From assembly GCA_003279005.1 (NCBI GenBank), contig QCBY01000007.1, positions 1 to 64,000 on the forward strand: a DNA stretch of 64,000 bases, in the 5' to 3' direction. The translations under genes were made by a program, and so were the position numbers. Shown here piece after piece: positions 43,182 to 54,300 of this stretch. Below the pieces are notes generated by a model that was not told where the DNA came from, made no database searches, and saw only the letters and a program-made list of their open reading frames with translations. Within the stretch, counting starts at the first letter, position 1. Each line of letters opens with the position of its first letter. Source of the stretch: Prochlorococcus sp. AG-347-J22 (GTDB lineage: Bacteria > Cyanobacteriota > Cyanobacteriia > PCC-6307 > Cyanobiaceae).

Positions 43182-44927
43182 TTAACTTACTATTTTATTT
43201 GTAGCTATTTCTCTTTCCCAGAGTTTTTTATATAAACCTTTTTTGGTTATCAAATCCTTATGAATCCCCTCTTGAACAATTTCTCCTTTGTCCATTACAA
43301 ATACCCTATCACAGGTCGCTGCTACAGATAATTGGTGGCTAATCATCAATATTGTTTTACTTTTATTTTCTCTCATCTCATCGATGATTATCGCAGCAGT
43401 CTTATTGTCTACACTTGCCAAAGCATCATCTAAAACTATAACAGAAGCATCAACCAGAAGCGCTCTTCCTAAAGCTGTTCTTTGGCGTTGACCACCGCTT
43501 AGAGTGATACCTCTTTCACCAACAATTGTTTTAAATCCCTCAGGAAAACTCTTAATGTCATCAATTAAACCAGCGTTTACTGCGCTTGTCCTGACTGCTC
43601 TTTTAGAAGCTTTTGGCTCTCCAAATTTTAGATTGTCTGAAATTGTAGATGTAAATAAAAATGCTTCTTGAGGTACTATTGCAATATGTTTTCTTAAATC
43701 ACTTAATTTAATATTCTTTATATCAATATTATCTAAAAATAATTGCCCATCTGATATCTCAATAGTTCTTCCCAATGATTTTGCTAAGGTGGTTTTGCCA
43801 CATCCAACTGGACCAACTATAGCGACAAGTTCTCCAGGTTTGATCTTAAAATTTAATCCATTTAATGAATTGAATTTTGCATCATCATATCTTATTTTTA
43901 AATCTTTGGCTTCTATAAAACCATTTACTTTTTTCTTTAGGAATTTAGCTTTTGGGTTGTCAACAATTTTTGGCCTATTTCTAAATATCTCTTCAATTCG
44001 ATCTAGACTTACTTGTCCTAATTGAAAAGTATTTAGTGTAAATCCTAGTAATGCTGTTGGAAATACAAGTCTCTCGACAAATAATATCAATGCTACTAGT
44101 CCGCCAATGGTTATAAATCCATTTTCAAGCTGAGAAGTCCCTAATCCTAAGAGTATTAACAGTGAAATTGAAGATATACCTTGTAATAGTGGGAATAAGA
44201 TACTTGCAGTTCTTGCAAGCTTTATTGCTGAATTGCGATAAACATTATTGAAATTTTTAAATTCTTTCTTCTCAGCATCTTCCTGTGCATAAATTTTTAT
44301 AGCACTTATACCTGATAAATCTTCTTGAATTAAATCACTTAATTTGGAAAGTGATTCTTGTTGAATTTTTCTTTGACTTACCATTCGTCCACCAAATAAG
44401 CTTACTATTACTAAAATCAGTGGAAATATCATTAGCGCTGCAATTGTCAAGGTTTTATTAATCGATAACATTGAAGGAATTGTTAGAGAATAAGCAAGTA
44501 CGATATTGCATAAACTTAGTACTGTAAAACCTAAAAGTCTTCTGATGTTCTCAACATCACTGGTAGCTCTACTGATAATATCTCCACTACCTTTTTTTTG
44601 AATCCAATCTGGGTCTTGAATTAGTAAATGATCAAATAATCTTTGACGAAGATTTACTTCAACTTTTCTTCCTATACCAAATACAATCTGCCTTGAAAAT
44701 AATCTAATGAGACCCATACAAGTAGCTAGAAACATAAGCCATAATGATTTAGATATTACGAAATTAGAAGAAAAGCCATTTTTTAGTTGGTCAATAATGT
44801 TTTTGACTTCTAGTGGAATTAAAACACTTAAAATATTTACTGCTAAGAGAGCTACTGCTCCATATAAAAATTCTTTTTTATATGGTTTGAGATATTTTAT
44901 TATAACTTTTAATTTCAGATTTTTCAT
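43182..44927 (-). CDS. ABC half-transporter (fused membrane and ATPase domains)
   Basis: A 581-aa ABCB/MdlB/MsbA-type exporter. About six spans lie in residues 1-310. The nucleotide-binding domain follows: Walker A IVGPVGCGKTTLAKSL, Q-loop HIAIVPQEAFLFT, signature ITLSGGQRQRTALGRAL and Walker B VIVLDDALASVD, with switch His in MISHQLS. The LDDALASVD variant in place of LDE suggests an asymmetric or low-activity site, as in some heterodimeric exporters. The substrate is unknown. It is probably co-transcribed with msrA. Confidence 0.92.
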   Translation of the reverse strand: MKNLKLKVIIKYLKPYKKEFLYGAVALLAVNILSVLIPLEVKNIIDQLKNGFSSNFVISKSLWLMFLATCMGLIRLFSRQIVFGIGRKVEVNLRQRLFDHLLIQDPDWIQKKGSGDIISRATSDVENIRRLLGFTVLSLCNIVLAYSLTIPSMLSINKTLTIAALMIFPLILVIVSLFGGRMVSQRKIQQESLSKLSDLIQEDLSGISAIKIYAQEDAEKKEFKNFNNVYRNSAIKLARTASILFPLLQGISSISLLILLGLGTSQLENGFITIGGLVALILFVERLVFPTALLGFTLNTFQLGQVSLDRIEEIFRNRPKIVDNPKAKFLKKKVNGFIEAKDLKIRYDDAKFNSLNGLNFKIKPGELVAIVGPVGCGKTTLAKSLGRTIEISDGQLFLDNIDIKNIKLSDLRKHIAIVPQEAFLFTSTISDNLKFGEPKASKRAVRTSAVNAGLIDDIKSFPEGFKTIVGERGITLSGGQRQRTALGRALLVDASVIVLDDALASVDNKTAAIIIDEMRENKSKTILMISHQLSVAATCDRVFVMDKGEIVQEGIHKDLITKKGLYKKLWEREIATNKIVS

Positions 44928-45007
44928 TTAATATTTCCCATAAGATTAAGATAATGTTTCATTTTAGAATATGTGAGCTAGCTTTATAAATGATTTGGTT
45001 TTTTATT

Positions 45008-45304
45008 ATGAGCAATGAGCAAATTCATCCACTACATGCAACTGATAAAAAGATAATTGATTCACTTATAACAAAACATAATCCTGAAGATTTCGATTTG
45101 ATTAATTTAGCTAGATTAATTAAACGCTATGATAATTTTCCTGGGGAAATAGAAATTAAGGCTGATATTCAAAAAATACTTAAATTTTGGAATATTACAC
45201 AGGATATCCTTTTTTCTATGACTCGGAAATTATGGTTAAATAATTTTAGGCCGTCCAAAACTTCAAAAGAATTAGTCGGTTCAGGTTTTGATACTTCTAA
45301 CTGA
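45008..45304 (+). CDS. DUF3288 family protein
   Basis: ATG 45008 gives MSNEQIHPLHATDKKIIDSL. The longer frame from 44990 adds six residues with no support. The pattern of HPL, LARLIKRYDNFPGEIEIKAD and ILKFWNITQDILFSMTRKLW matches DUF3288, a small helical cyanobacterial family of unknown function. It is 98 aa long. trpD follows after 34 bp on the same strand. Confidence 0.75.
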   Translation: MSNEQIHPLHATDKKIIDSLITKHNPEDFDLINLARLIKRYDNFPGEIEIKADIQKILKFWNITQDILFSMTRKLWLNNFRPSKTSKELVGSGFDTSN

Positions 45305-45338
45305 ACTATTAATCATTATTTAATAATACAAATACTAA

Positions 45339-46367
45339 ATGTCTAATAAAACAAATTCAGAAATTCTAGATCAATTACTTTTTGGACATAATCTTAATGA
45401 AGAAACTTCAAGAGCTTTAATGAAAAGGTGGTTAAATCATGAAATATTAGATGTTCAAACAGGTGCTTTTTTAGGTGCATTTAGAGCTAAAGGGGTTACT
45501 GGTTTGGAACTATCTTCAATGTCAGAAGTGCTTTTAAATAATTGCAAAATGCCTATCGAACGGCCAGATTTGTATATGGTTGATACTTGCGGGACTGGCG
45601 GTGATGGTGCAAATACATTCAATATTTCAACTGCTGTTGCCTTTGTCGCTTCGACATGTGGTGTAAATATTGCAAAACACGGAAATAAAAGTGCAAGTGG
45701 AAAAGTGGGTTCTGCAGATGTTTTGTTAAATCTTGGTATTAATCTTAATTCTTCTTTAGAAAAAGTTATTAATGCAATAGAAGATATTGGTATAACTTTT
45801 TTATTTGCTCCTATTTGGCATAAATCTTTGATTAAATTAGCACCTTTGAGAAAGGCTCTAGGTATCAGAACTGTCTTTAATCAATTAGGTCCATTAGTAA
45901 ATCCTTTAAGACCTAATGCTCAAGTTTTAGGTGTTGCTTCTGAAGAACTTCTTACTCCTATGGCTTCCGCTTTAAATAATATGGGAATGGATAGAGCAAT
46001 AGTTGTTTATGGTTATGGGGGACTTGATGAGGCCTCACTTGAAGGAGATAATAAAATTATATTTGTGGATAAAGGTCAATTAAAATATTCAAAACTAAAT
46101 GTTTCTGACTTTAATTACCAGAATACCTCTAACAATAACTTGACAGTATCAAATGATGAGTCTTACGAAGAGATTCTGAAATCTGTTTTGAAGGGTTCTG
46201 GTCAAAAAGCCCATATGGATGTTGTAGCTTTAAATGTTTCATTAGTTCTTTGGGCAGCCGGTATTGAAGATAACATTGAGAAAGGATTTCAAAAAGCATT
46301 GTTTTCTATGAGTAAAGCAAAACCTTGGGATAAATTTTTGCGTTTGAAAGCTTATCTTGAGCCATAA
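45339..46367 (+). CDS. trpD: anthranilate phosphoribosyltransferase
   Basis: A 342-aa type III PRTase that joins anthranilate to PRPP in tryptophan synthesis. Motifs are [20 protein letters not shown] (PRPP-binding GTGGD), [17 protein letters not shown], and [20 protein letters not shown] with [13 protein letters not shown]. It is followed 16 bp later by carA, an unusual but simple pairing of amino acid and pyrimidine/arginine biosynthesis. Confidence 0.97.
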   Translation: MSNKTNSEILDQLLFGHNLNEETSRALMKRWLNHEILDVQTGAFLGAFRAKGVTGLELSSMSEVLLNNCKMPIERPDLYMVDTCGTGGDGANTFNISTAVAFVASTCGVNIAKHGNKSASGKVGSADVLLNLGINLNSSLEKVINAIEDIGITFLFAPIWHKSLIKLAPLRKALGIRTVFNQLGPLVNPLRPNAQVLGVASEELLTPMASALNNMGMDRAIVVYGYGGLDEASLEGDNKIIFVDKGQLKYSKLNVSDFNYQNTSNNNLTVSNDESYEEILKSVLKGSGQKAHMDVVALNVSLVLWAAGIEDNIEKGFQKALFSMSKAKPWDKFLRLKAYLEP

Positions 46368-46383
46368 GAAATTTTTTCATTAA

Positions 46384-47523
46384 ATGAATCATCCTTTTAA
46401 GAAAAATGCAAAACTTGTTTTAAGTAACGGTATTACTTTTTCTGGTTATTCATTTGGAGCTTTGGGTACAACTCTTGGTGAAATTGTTTTTAATACAGGT
46501 ATGACTGGTTATCAGGAAGTAATAACCGATCCAAGTTATTTTGGGCAGATTCTAACATTTACCTACCCAGAGATTGGAAATACAGGAATTAATTTCGAAG
46601 ATTCTGAATCTGATAATTTTGTAAAAGGTTTAATTGTTCGTAATTACTCAAACAATAATAGTAATTGGAGATCCAAATCTAATCTTAACCAGTGGTTAGT
46701 TGATCATAATATTGTTGGACTTTATGGAGTTGATACTAGAGCACTTGTTAAAATTCTAAGATCTAGTGGTTCTATGAATGGACTTATCACTTCAGAAAAG
46801 AAAGATCTGGAAAGCTGTCTTAAGTTAATTTCTAATGCTCCAGATATGAAAGGCCTAAATTTATCAAAGGAAGTTTCAACAAATAATAACTATTTATGGA
46901 AAAACACTACTGAGACTAATTTTGATAAAAGGGAAAGATTATCTAAAAATGAAAATAAATTTAAAATTGTGGCTATTGATTTTGGGATTAAAAAATCAAT
47001 TCTTAATAGATTAGTATCTCATGGATGTGAAGTAATGGTTTTGCCATCAAGTTCATCTTTTGACGATGTTTTGTCTCATAATCCTGATGGGATATTTTTC
47101 TCAAACGGTCCAGGTGATCCTGCTTCTGTTTTTGAGGGCATTAATTTAGCTAAATCACTTATAAATTTTGGAAAAATTCCAATGTTTGGAATTTGTCTTG
47201 GACATCAAATTTTTGGATTGGCATTGGGAGGAAAAACTTATAAATTACCGTTTGGCCATCGTGGTTTAAATCATCCTTGTGGGATGAATAATAATGTTGA
47301 AATAACAAGTCAGAATCACGGCTTTGCCATTGATCCAAATTCTTTATCAAATGAAAGTGTTGAAATAACTCACTTTAATCTTAATGATAAAACTGTTGCT
47401 GGATTGAAACTTAAAAATAAGCCTATTTTTAGTGTTCAATATCACCCCGAGGCTGGCCCCGGTCCTCATGATTCGGATTATTTATTTGAAAAATTTGTTT
47501 CTCTAATGTTAGAAAGATGTTGA
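46384..47523 (+). CDS. carA: carbamoyl-phosphate synthase small subunit
   Basis: A 379-aa glutamine amidotransferase subunit that supplies ammonia for carbamoyl phosphate (pyrimidines and arginine). The CPSase small-chain domain is N-terminal (TGMTGYQEVITDPSYFGQIL). The class I GATase triad is in FGICLGHQIFGLALGG (Cys nucleophile) and VQYHPEAGPGPHDSDYL (His, Glu). Length is normal. The STAS gene follows after 62 bp. Confidence 0.97.
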   Translation: MNHPFKKNAKLVLSNGITFSGYSFGALGTTLGEIVFNTGMTGYQEVITDPSYFGQILTFTYPEIGNTGINFEDSESDNFVKGLIVRNYSNNNSNWRSKSNLNQWLVDHNIVGLYGVDTRALVKILRSSGSMNGLITSEKKDLESCLKLISNAPDMKGLNLSKEVSTNNNYLWKNTTETNFDKRERLSKNENKFKIVAIDFGIKKSILNRLVSHGCEVMVLPSSSSFDDVLSHNPDGIFFSNGPGDPASVFEGINLAKSLINFGKIPMFGICLGHQIFGLALGGKTYKLPFGHRGLNHPCGMNNNVEITSQNHGFAIDPNSLSNESVEITHFNLNDKTVAGLKLKNKPIFSVQYHPEAGPGPHDSDYLFEKFVSLMLERC

Positions 47524-47588
47524 CATATTGATTCTTTTTGATTTGATAATTACATTTAATAAATTATTTTTTGGGGGGAAATTAAATC

Positions 47589-47954
47589 ATAGAAGATTTT
47601 CAAAAACTAACTGTTTCCTTAAGAGGAAATATAGAAGTAAAGACAAATATTATTGTTTTTACTTTTAAAGGGCAATTAGATGCATTTTCTGAAAAGCAAT
47701 TTAAAACTTTTGTTACTAATAATCTCAAAAAGGATCCTAAGTCATTTGTTATTGACTTAAGCAAAATAGATTTTCTTGACTCATCAGGGTTAGGGGCTCT
47801 TGTTCAAACTTCTAAGGAATCCAAAAAACTCAAAGTTGGTTTTTCAGTGGTTGGAAATTCTAGAGTTGCTCAAACTATAAAACTTGTTCGATTAGGAGAC
47901 TTTCTTAATTTGAAAGCTACTCTTGAGGATTCATTAATCTATTTGAATAATTGA
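47589..47954 (+). CDS. STAS-domain anti-sigma factor antagonist, non-AUG start
   Basis: A clean open frame encodes 121 aa. It has the STAS core FTFKGQLDAFSEKQFKTFV, the hallmark VIDLSKIDFLDSSGLGALVQ (phosphorylatable Ser in DSSGLG) and the C-terminal RVAQTIKLVRLGDFL. The first canonical in-frame start is a GTG past the middle of the domain. An in-frame TAA sits at 47583-47585, so translation must begin at ATC 47586, ATA 47589 or a later non-AUG codon. G-rich GGGGGGAA at 47573-47580 is the only SD-like sequence. Its stop overlaps the TTG start of mrnC. It probably acts in a partner-switching or signalling pathway. Confidence 0.85.
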   Translation: MEDFQKLTVSLRGNIEVKTNIIVFTFKGQLDAFSEKQFKTFVTNNLKKDPKSFVIDLSKIDFLDSSGLGALVQTSKESKKLKVGFSVVGNSRVAQTIKLVRLGDFLNLKATLEDSLIYLNN

Positions 47955-48343
47955 ATTATTGGATACAAAATCTTGCTCCACATGGTTCTCCTGAAGAGAT
48001 AGGTGTGATTCAACTTGCTTGGCTTGGGGACTCTATATGGGAGTTGCATCAAAGATTACGATATATTCATATGCCTTTAAAATCCAAAGAACTTCATCTC
48101 TCAGTAGTAAATGAAGTCAAAGCTGAAGCTCAATCAAAATCATTGCAAGACATTGAACATTTATTAAATTCATTTGAAATTAATTTAATAAGACGAGCTA
48201 GAAACAAAACAAAAAGATTTCCAAAGTCTTCAAATCCTGTCTTATATTCTAGAGCTACTGGTTTTGAAACATTACTTGGTTGGTTATTTTTAAAAGATCC
48301 CAAGAGATTGTCTAAAATTTTTGAATATCTAGATTGCAAATAA
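47951..48343 (+). CDS. mrnC: Mini-ribonuclease III
   Basis: A 130-aa enzyme that matures 23S rRNA ends in cyanobacteria and firmicutes. The RNase III-like active site is IGVIQLAWLGDSIWELHQRL, and the second half has RARNKTKRFPKSSNPVLYSR with ATGFETLLGWLFL. The TTG start at 47951 overlaps the TGA of the STAS gene (frames shifted), so its translation is probably coupled to that gene. rlmB follows 12 bp later. Confidence 0.93.
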   Translation: MNYWIQNLAPHGSPEEIGVIQLAWLGDSIWELHQRLRYIHMPLKSKELHLSVVNEVKAEAQSKSLQDIEHLLNSFEINLIRRARNKTKRFPKSSNPVLYSRATGFETLLGWLFLKDPKRLSKIFEYLDCK

Positions 48344-48355
48344 GCCAATAAATTT

Positions 48356-49405
48356 ATGAACAACTTTTCTAAAAATAATAATTCCAAAAAAAATAGTGAT
48401 AAAGATTCTAGAAAATCGAAAAATAAAAATAATTATAAATCTAAAAATTTTCAAGAAGTTAGATTCAAATCAAATAAAAATACTAGTTATGAAAGAAATG
48501 ATTTTAAAAAAAGAGATGAATTTAAAGTTAACGAATACAATTATTTAGAATCAAAAGAAAAGTCAAAAAAAATTTTAAATCAATCAAAAAGAAAATTTCC
48601 TTCAAATAATTCAAATAAAGGAAATTATCCTGAAAATAGTCCAAAAAATTTTCAAACAAATACCAATGTAAAAAATTTTGATGATTGGATTTGGGGTAAA
48701 CATTCTGTTTTTGCTGCTTTAAATAATAAAAGACCGATAAACAGAATTTGGTGTACGTCAGATATATTTTCTTCAGAAAAATTTTTTTTATTATTTAAGG
48801 ATCTTAAGTCTAAAGGTGTTTTAATTGAAGAAGTCTCTTGGTCTAGACTATCCCAATTAACATCTGGTGCTGTTCATCAAGGAGTAGCGCTTCAGACAGC
48901 TTCTTCTCAAACTTTATCTTTAGATAAGTTAATTGATAGTTCTAAAAGTAAATTTAAAAACCCTATTTTTGTTGTATTAGATGGTATTACTGATCCTCAT
49001 AATTTAGGAGCAATTATTAGGTCTGCAGAAGCTTTTGACTGTAAAGGTATTATTATTCCACAAAGAAGATCAGCAGGATTAACTGGGACTGTTGCAAAAG
49101 TTGCAGCTGGAGCATTAGAACATATACCAGTAAGCAGAGTTGTAAATCTAAATAGAGCAATAGATGAATTAAAGAAAAATGGTTTTCTAATTCTTGGTTT
49201 ATCAGGTGATGGGCAGATTCCTATCTCTGAATTTGATCAAAAGGCTCCAATAGTCATAGTTGTTGGAGCTGAAAGTAAAGGTATTTCATTATTAACCCAA
49301 AAAAAATGTGATTATTTGCTTAGAATTCCTCTTAAAGGGAAAACCTCTAGCTTAAATGCCTCTGTGGCAGCAGCCATCTCATTTTGTTATTTATCCAAAA
49401 ATTAA
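48356..49405 (+). CDS. rlmB: TrmH-family rRNA methyltransferase (RlmB-like) with disordered N-terminus
   Basis: A 349-aa SPOUT methyltransferase. Residues 1-105 are an Asn/Lys/Ser-rich disordered extension. The substrate-binding domain follows (WIWGKHSVFAALNNKRPINR) and then the SPOUT core: LDGITDPHNLGAIIRSAEAF, GIIIPQRRSAGLTGTVAKVA, VVGAESKGISLL and RIPLKGKTSSLNASVAAAIS. RlmB methylates G2251 of 23S rRNA. The neighbour mrnC also acts on 23S rRNA. Confidence 0.93.
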   Translation: MNNFSKNNNSKKNSDKDSRKSKNKNNYKSKNFQEVRFKSNKNTSYERNDFKKRDEFKVNEYNYLESKEKSKKILNQSKRKFPSNNSNKGNYPENSPKNFQTNTNVKNFDDWIWGKHSVFAALNNKRPINRIWCTSDIFSSEKFFLLFKDLKSKGVLIEEVSWSRLSQLTSGAVHQGVALQTASSQTLSLDKLIDSSKSKFKNPIFVVLDGITDPHNLGAIIRSAEAFDCKGIIIPQRRSAGLTGTVAKVAAGALEHIPVSRVVNLNRAIDELKKNGFLILGLSGDGQIPISEFDQKAPIVIVVGAESKGISLLTQKKCDYLLRIPLKGKTSSLNASVAAAISFCYLSKN

Positions 49406-49520
49406 TTTTTAGAAATTAAAATTAAACTTTTAATTAATATATTTATCATTATTTAAATATATTTATTTAATAATTTGTTATTGAATAATTACTCCAAAAT
49501 TGTATACAATTTAACAAGAA

Positions 49521-49772
49521 TTGCTGGTCCATAATTTAGGGCCAAAAAAATTGATTAGAAATCTTGGAAACAAACTTGGTTTAGCATGGTGGGCTAAAGT
49601 TGATACAGGTTCTCCTTCTGCAACTTATTGGTATGGTCCATTTCTAACAAAGAGAAGTTTAAATGAAAATTTAGAAAAATTTCTAAATGACCTTTATGAA
49701 GAAGGGTCAAAAGATATTCAACATAGTATTATTAGATGTAATAAAGAAGAACCGCTAACAGTTGATAATTAA
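49521..49772 (+). CDS. DUF1816 family protein, TTG start
   Basis: An 83-aa protein with LAWWAKVDTGSPSATYWYGP and FLTKRSLNENLEKFLNDLYE, which fits DUF1816, a short cyanobacterial family with a CpcD-like look. TTG 49521 (MLVHNLGPKKL) is the longest start; TTG 49551 is possible. The second is closer to the domain, so the exact start is unsure. A TATACAAT sequence at about 49503 may be its -10 element. Confidence 0.7.
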   Translation: MLVHNLGPKKLIRNLGNKLGLAWWAKVDTGSPSATYWYGPFLTKRSLNENLEKFLNDLYEEGSKDIQHSIIRCNKEEPLTVDN

Positions 49773-49797
49773 ATCAATCTAAAAACTCAATCTTGAT

Positions 49798-51252
49798 ATG
49801 AACTTTAATTCTTTTCGAAAGGAAATTAATAGTGGAAAAACTTCAGTTAAGGAATTAATTAATGAATTCTTTTTGAAAATCGATTCATTAAATCCAAAAA
49901 TAAATGCTTATACCTCTCTAACAAAACAAATTGCTAATGCACAATCTGAACAAGTAGATAAATTAATTTCTAATAATCAAAACCTCCCACCTCTTGCTGG
50001 AATACCCATTGCTATAAAAGATAATATTTGTACCAAAGGAGTCGTAACTTCTTGTTCAAGTAAAATGCTTCAAGACTTTGTAGCTCCATACGAGTCTTCT
50101 GTATCAACTAAGTTATGGTCATCAGGGGGCATTTGCTTAGGGAAAACTAATTTAGACGAATTTGCAATGGGAAGCTCTACTGAGACTTCGGTATTCGGCA
50201 CCACCTCTAATCCTTGGGATATAAATAGAGTTCCAGGAGGAAGTTCTGGTGGTAGTGCTGCTTCAGTAGCTGCTGGTTTGTGCTTGGCCGCTATTGGTTC
50301 TGATACAGGGGGCTCGATTAGACAGCCGGCCTCTTTTTGTGGTGTAGTAGGTCTAAAACCAACCTACGGAAGAGTTAGTAGATGGGGACTTATTGCATTT
50401 GCAAGTTCTCTTGATCAAATTGGTCCAATTACAAATACTGTTTCTGATGCTGCAGAAATTCTTTACTCGATCTCCGGTAAGGATCCTCTCGATTCGACAT
50501 GTTTAGATAAACCTGTACCTAATTTTTTATCTGATTTAGATAAATCTATTAAAGGTTTAAAAATTGGAATTATAGAAGAATGCTTTAATCATCCTGGGCT
50601 CAATCCTGAAGTTAAAGAATCTGTTTTAGCTGGTGTTGAGAGATTCAGATCTTTGGGGGCTGAAATTTATGATGTAAAATGCCCAAGATTTAATGATGGT
50701 ATCGCAACTTATTATGTAATTGCTCCCTGTGAAGCTTCAGCAAATTTAGCAAGATATGATGGTGTTAAATATGGATATAGATCTGATGGAGACTCTAACT
50801 TATTAGAAATGACATCAAAGAGTAGAGCAGAGGGTTTTGGAAATGAAGTACAAAGAAGGATTTTGATTGGTACTTATGCTTTATCTGCAGGATATAGTGA
50901 TGCATATTATAAGAAAGCTCAGAGAGTAAGAACCTTAATAAGAAAGGATTTTGATAATGCTTTTGATAAAGTTGATGTATTACTAACACCCACATGCCCA
51001 ACTACTGCATTTTTAAAAGGTGATTTCGTTAATGACCCTTTGTCTATGTATTTATCGGATCTTTTAACTGTTCCAGTAAATCTTGCTGGACTCCCTGCTA
51101 TTAGTATTCCATGTGGTTTTGATAAAAAGGGTTTACCGATAGGGCTACAATTAATCGGAAATGTTTTAGAAGAGCATCGAATATTAAATGTTGCAAATAT
51201 ATTCGAAAAGGATGCCGAAGTCATAAAGAACAAACCTAATATTGAAATTTGA
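49798..51252 (+). CDS. gatA: Asp-tRNA(Asn)/Glu-tRNA(Gln) amidotransferase subunit A
   Basis: A 484-aa amidase subunit. The catalytic Lys is in [13 protein letters not shown], the Ser-cis-Ser pair is in [16 protein letters not shown] and [14 protein letters not shown]. It releases ammonia from glutamine for the GatB subunit. gatB and gatC are not in this window. dnaE follows after 78 bp. Confidence 0.97.
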   Translation: MNFNSFRKEINSGKTSVKELINEFFLKIDSLNPKINAYTSLTKQIANAQSEQVDKLISNNQNLPPLAGIPIAIKDNICTKGVVTSCSSKMLQDFVAPYESSVSTKLWSSGGICLGKTNLDEFAMGSSTETSVFGTTSNPWDINRVPGGSSGGSAASVAAGLCLAAIGSDTGGSIRQPASFCGVVGLKPTYGRVSRWGLIAFASSLDQIGPITNTVSDAAEILYSISGKDPLDSTCLDKPVPNFLSDLDKSIKGLKIGIIEECFNHPGLNPEVKESVLAGVERFRSLGAEIYDVKCPRFNDGIATYYVIAPCEASANLARYDGVKYGYRSDGDSNLLEMTSKSRAEGFGNEVQRRILIGTYALSAGYSDAYYKKAQRVRTLIRKDFDNAFDKVDVLLTPTCPTTAFLKGDFVNDPLSMYLSDLLTVPVNLAGLPAISIPCGFDKKGLPIGLQLIGNVLEEHRILNVANIFEKDAEVIKNKPNIEI

Positions 51253-51330
51253 ATTAATAATTAATTTGTATTAGTTAAATATAGAATTTTTAAAAATATT
51301 CTCTATCTTATAAATATTAGTAGTTTAAAA

Positions 51331-54300
51331 ATGGGATTTGTTCCACTTCATAATCATAGTGATTACAGCCTTCTTGATGGTGCAAGTCAAGTTTCAAAGA
51401 TAGTCGAAAGAGCTTCTGATCTTGGGATGAATGCAATTGCTTTAACCGATCATGGAGTAATGTATGGAGCTCTTGATTTAGTAAAAAAATGTAAAGAAAA
51501 AGGTATAAAACCAATTATTGGTAATGAAATGTATATTATCAATGGTTCAATTGATGATCCTCAACCAAAGAAGGAAAAAAGATACCATTTAGTAGTATTA
51601 GCTAAAAATCATAGAGGGTATAAGAATCTTGTAAAACTTACTACACTAAGCCATCTTAATGGGATGAGGGGTAGAGGTATATTTTCTAGACCATGTATTG
51701 ATAAATCTCTTTTAGAAAAATATAAAGATGGTCTTATTATCTCTACAGCATGTTTAGGTGGGGAGATTCCTCAAGCCATCTTAAAAGGAAAGATTGATGT
51801 TGCTGAAAATATTGCTCTTTGGTATAAAAAATTATTTGGAGATGATTTTTATCTTGAAATACAAGATCATGGCTCTGTAGAAGATAGGATTGTAAATGTT
51901 GAATTAATAAGAATCGCTAAAAGACACCAAATTAAAGTTATTGCTACTAATGATGCTCACTACATCTCAAACATGGACGTTGAAGCGCATGATGCCCTAC
52001 TTTGTGTCCTTACTGGTAAATTAATAAGTGATGAAAAAAGATTGAGATATACAGGGACTGAATATATTAAAAGTGAAAATGAGATGCTTAAACTTTTTAA
52101 TGATCATATTGACAATGAATCTATTAGAGAAGCTATCAATAATACTGTTGAGGTGTCAAAAAAGATTGAAGAATTTGAATTGTTTGGAACCTATAGAATG
52201 CCTAAATTTCCATTAAAAGAAAAGGATGATGATTCTTTATCCTTTTTGACGAAAATATCTAAGGAAGGTCTTTTAAAAAGATTTAACAAAAGTAATATTG
52301 ATGAAGTTTCAGAGATTTATATAAAAAGATTATCTGCAGAATTAAAAATAATTGATGATATGGGCTTCCCAGATTATTTTTTAGTTGTTTGGGATTATAT
52401 AAAATTTGCTAGAGATAATTTAATACCAGTTGGTCCCGGGAGAGGTTCCGCTGCAGGTTCACTTGTAGCATATGCTCTTCAAATAACAAATATTGATCCT
52501 GTAAAACATGGATTGTTATTTGAGAGATTCTTAAATCCAGCTAGAAAGTCTATGCCTGATATTGATACGGATTTTTGTATTGATAGGAGAAATGAAGTTA
52601 TTGATTATGTAACCAATAGATATGGCGAAGATAAAGTGGCGCAAATAATTACTTTTAACAAAATGACATCTAAAGCTGTATTAAAGGATGTCGCTAGAGT
52701 TCTTGATATTCCTTATGGGGAATCAGACAAGTTAGCTAAGTTGATACCAGTTGTAAGAGGAAAACCATTTAAGCTAAATGAAATGATTGATAAAAAATCT
52801 CCTAGTCCTGAATTTAGGGAGAAATATTTGAAAGATAGTAAGGTCAAAAGATGGATTGATTTAGCACTAAGAATTGAAGGTACTAACAAAACTTATGGAG
52901 TTCATGCAGCAGGCGTTGTCATTTCATCAGAGCCTTTAGATATGCTTGTTCCCCTTCAAAGGAATAATGAAGGACAAATCATAACTCAATATTCAATGGA
53001 TGATATTGAATCCCTAGGTTTGTTGAAAATGGACTTCTTGGGTCTTAAAAATCTTACAATGATTGATAAGACAGTTTCTTTAATAGAATCCTCTACAGGA
53101 CAAAAAATCAATATTGATGAATTACCTCCAAATGATAATAAAACTTTTGATTTGATTGGAAGAGGTGATTTAGAAGGTATTTTCCAACTGGAATCTTCTG
53201 GGATGAAACAAGTTGTTAAAGACTTTAAGCCAAATTCTCTTGAAGATATTTCTTCTATTTTAGCTCTATATAGACCTGGCCCTCTTGATGCAGGTCTAAT
53301 TCCCAAGTTTATCAATAGAAAAAACGGTAGTGAAAAAATAGATTTTCCTCATCCTTTTATAGAATCAATTCTTACTGAAACCCATGGAATAATGGTTTAT
53401 CAAGAGCAAATCATGAAAATTGCTCAAGATTTAGCTGGATATTCTCTTGGAGATGCTGATTTACTGCGTAGAGCTATGGGTAAAAAGAAAGTATCTGAGA
53501 TGGTTAAACATCGTAACCTTTTTATTGAAGGTTCCTGCAATAAAGGGGTAGATAAAAAACTTGCTAATGATCTTTTTGATCAAATGGTTTTATTTGCTGA
53601 ATATTGTTTTAATAAAAGTCATTCGACGGCATATGGAGCGGTTACATACCAAACAGCTTTTTTAAAAGCTCATTTTCCAGTGGCTTATATGGCTTCTCTT
53701 CTAAGTGTGAATTCAGGCTCTACTGACAAAATGCAAAGGTATATTTCTAATTGTTATTCAATGGGAATTGAGGTTATTTCACCCAGTATAAATTTATCTG
53801 GAATAGATTTTACAATTAAGAAGGATCAAATTTTATTTGGATTATCTGCAATTAAAAATCTTGGAGATTCCGCAATAAAAAATATTATAGATAATCGGAA
53901 TAAACTTGGAAGCTTCAAATCATTTTCGGATTTATGCGATCGTTTACCATCTAATATTTTAAATAAAAGGAATCTAGAATCTTTGATTCATTGTGGGGCT
54001 CTTGATGAATTTTCTGATAATAAAAATAGAGCTCAACTATTCTCCGATCTTGAACATGTAATGGAGTGGGCCTCTTCTCGTAATCGTGATCGCTTATCTG
54101 GTCAAGGAAATCTATTTGATTCCATAAGTAATTATGAAGAAAAAGAATTGTCTCTATCTCAACGATCTAAAGTTGATGATTATTCTTTAATTGAAAAGCT
54201 TAAATTAGAAAAGCAACTTTTAGGTTTCTATTTATCAGATCATCCATTAAAACATCTCGCAAAGCCTGCTAAACTTGTTTCTCCAATGAGTATTTCTCAA

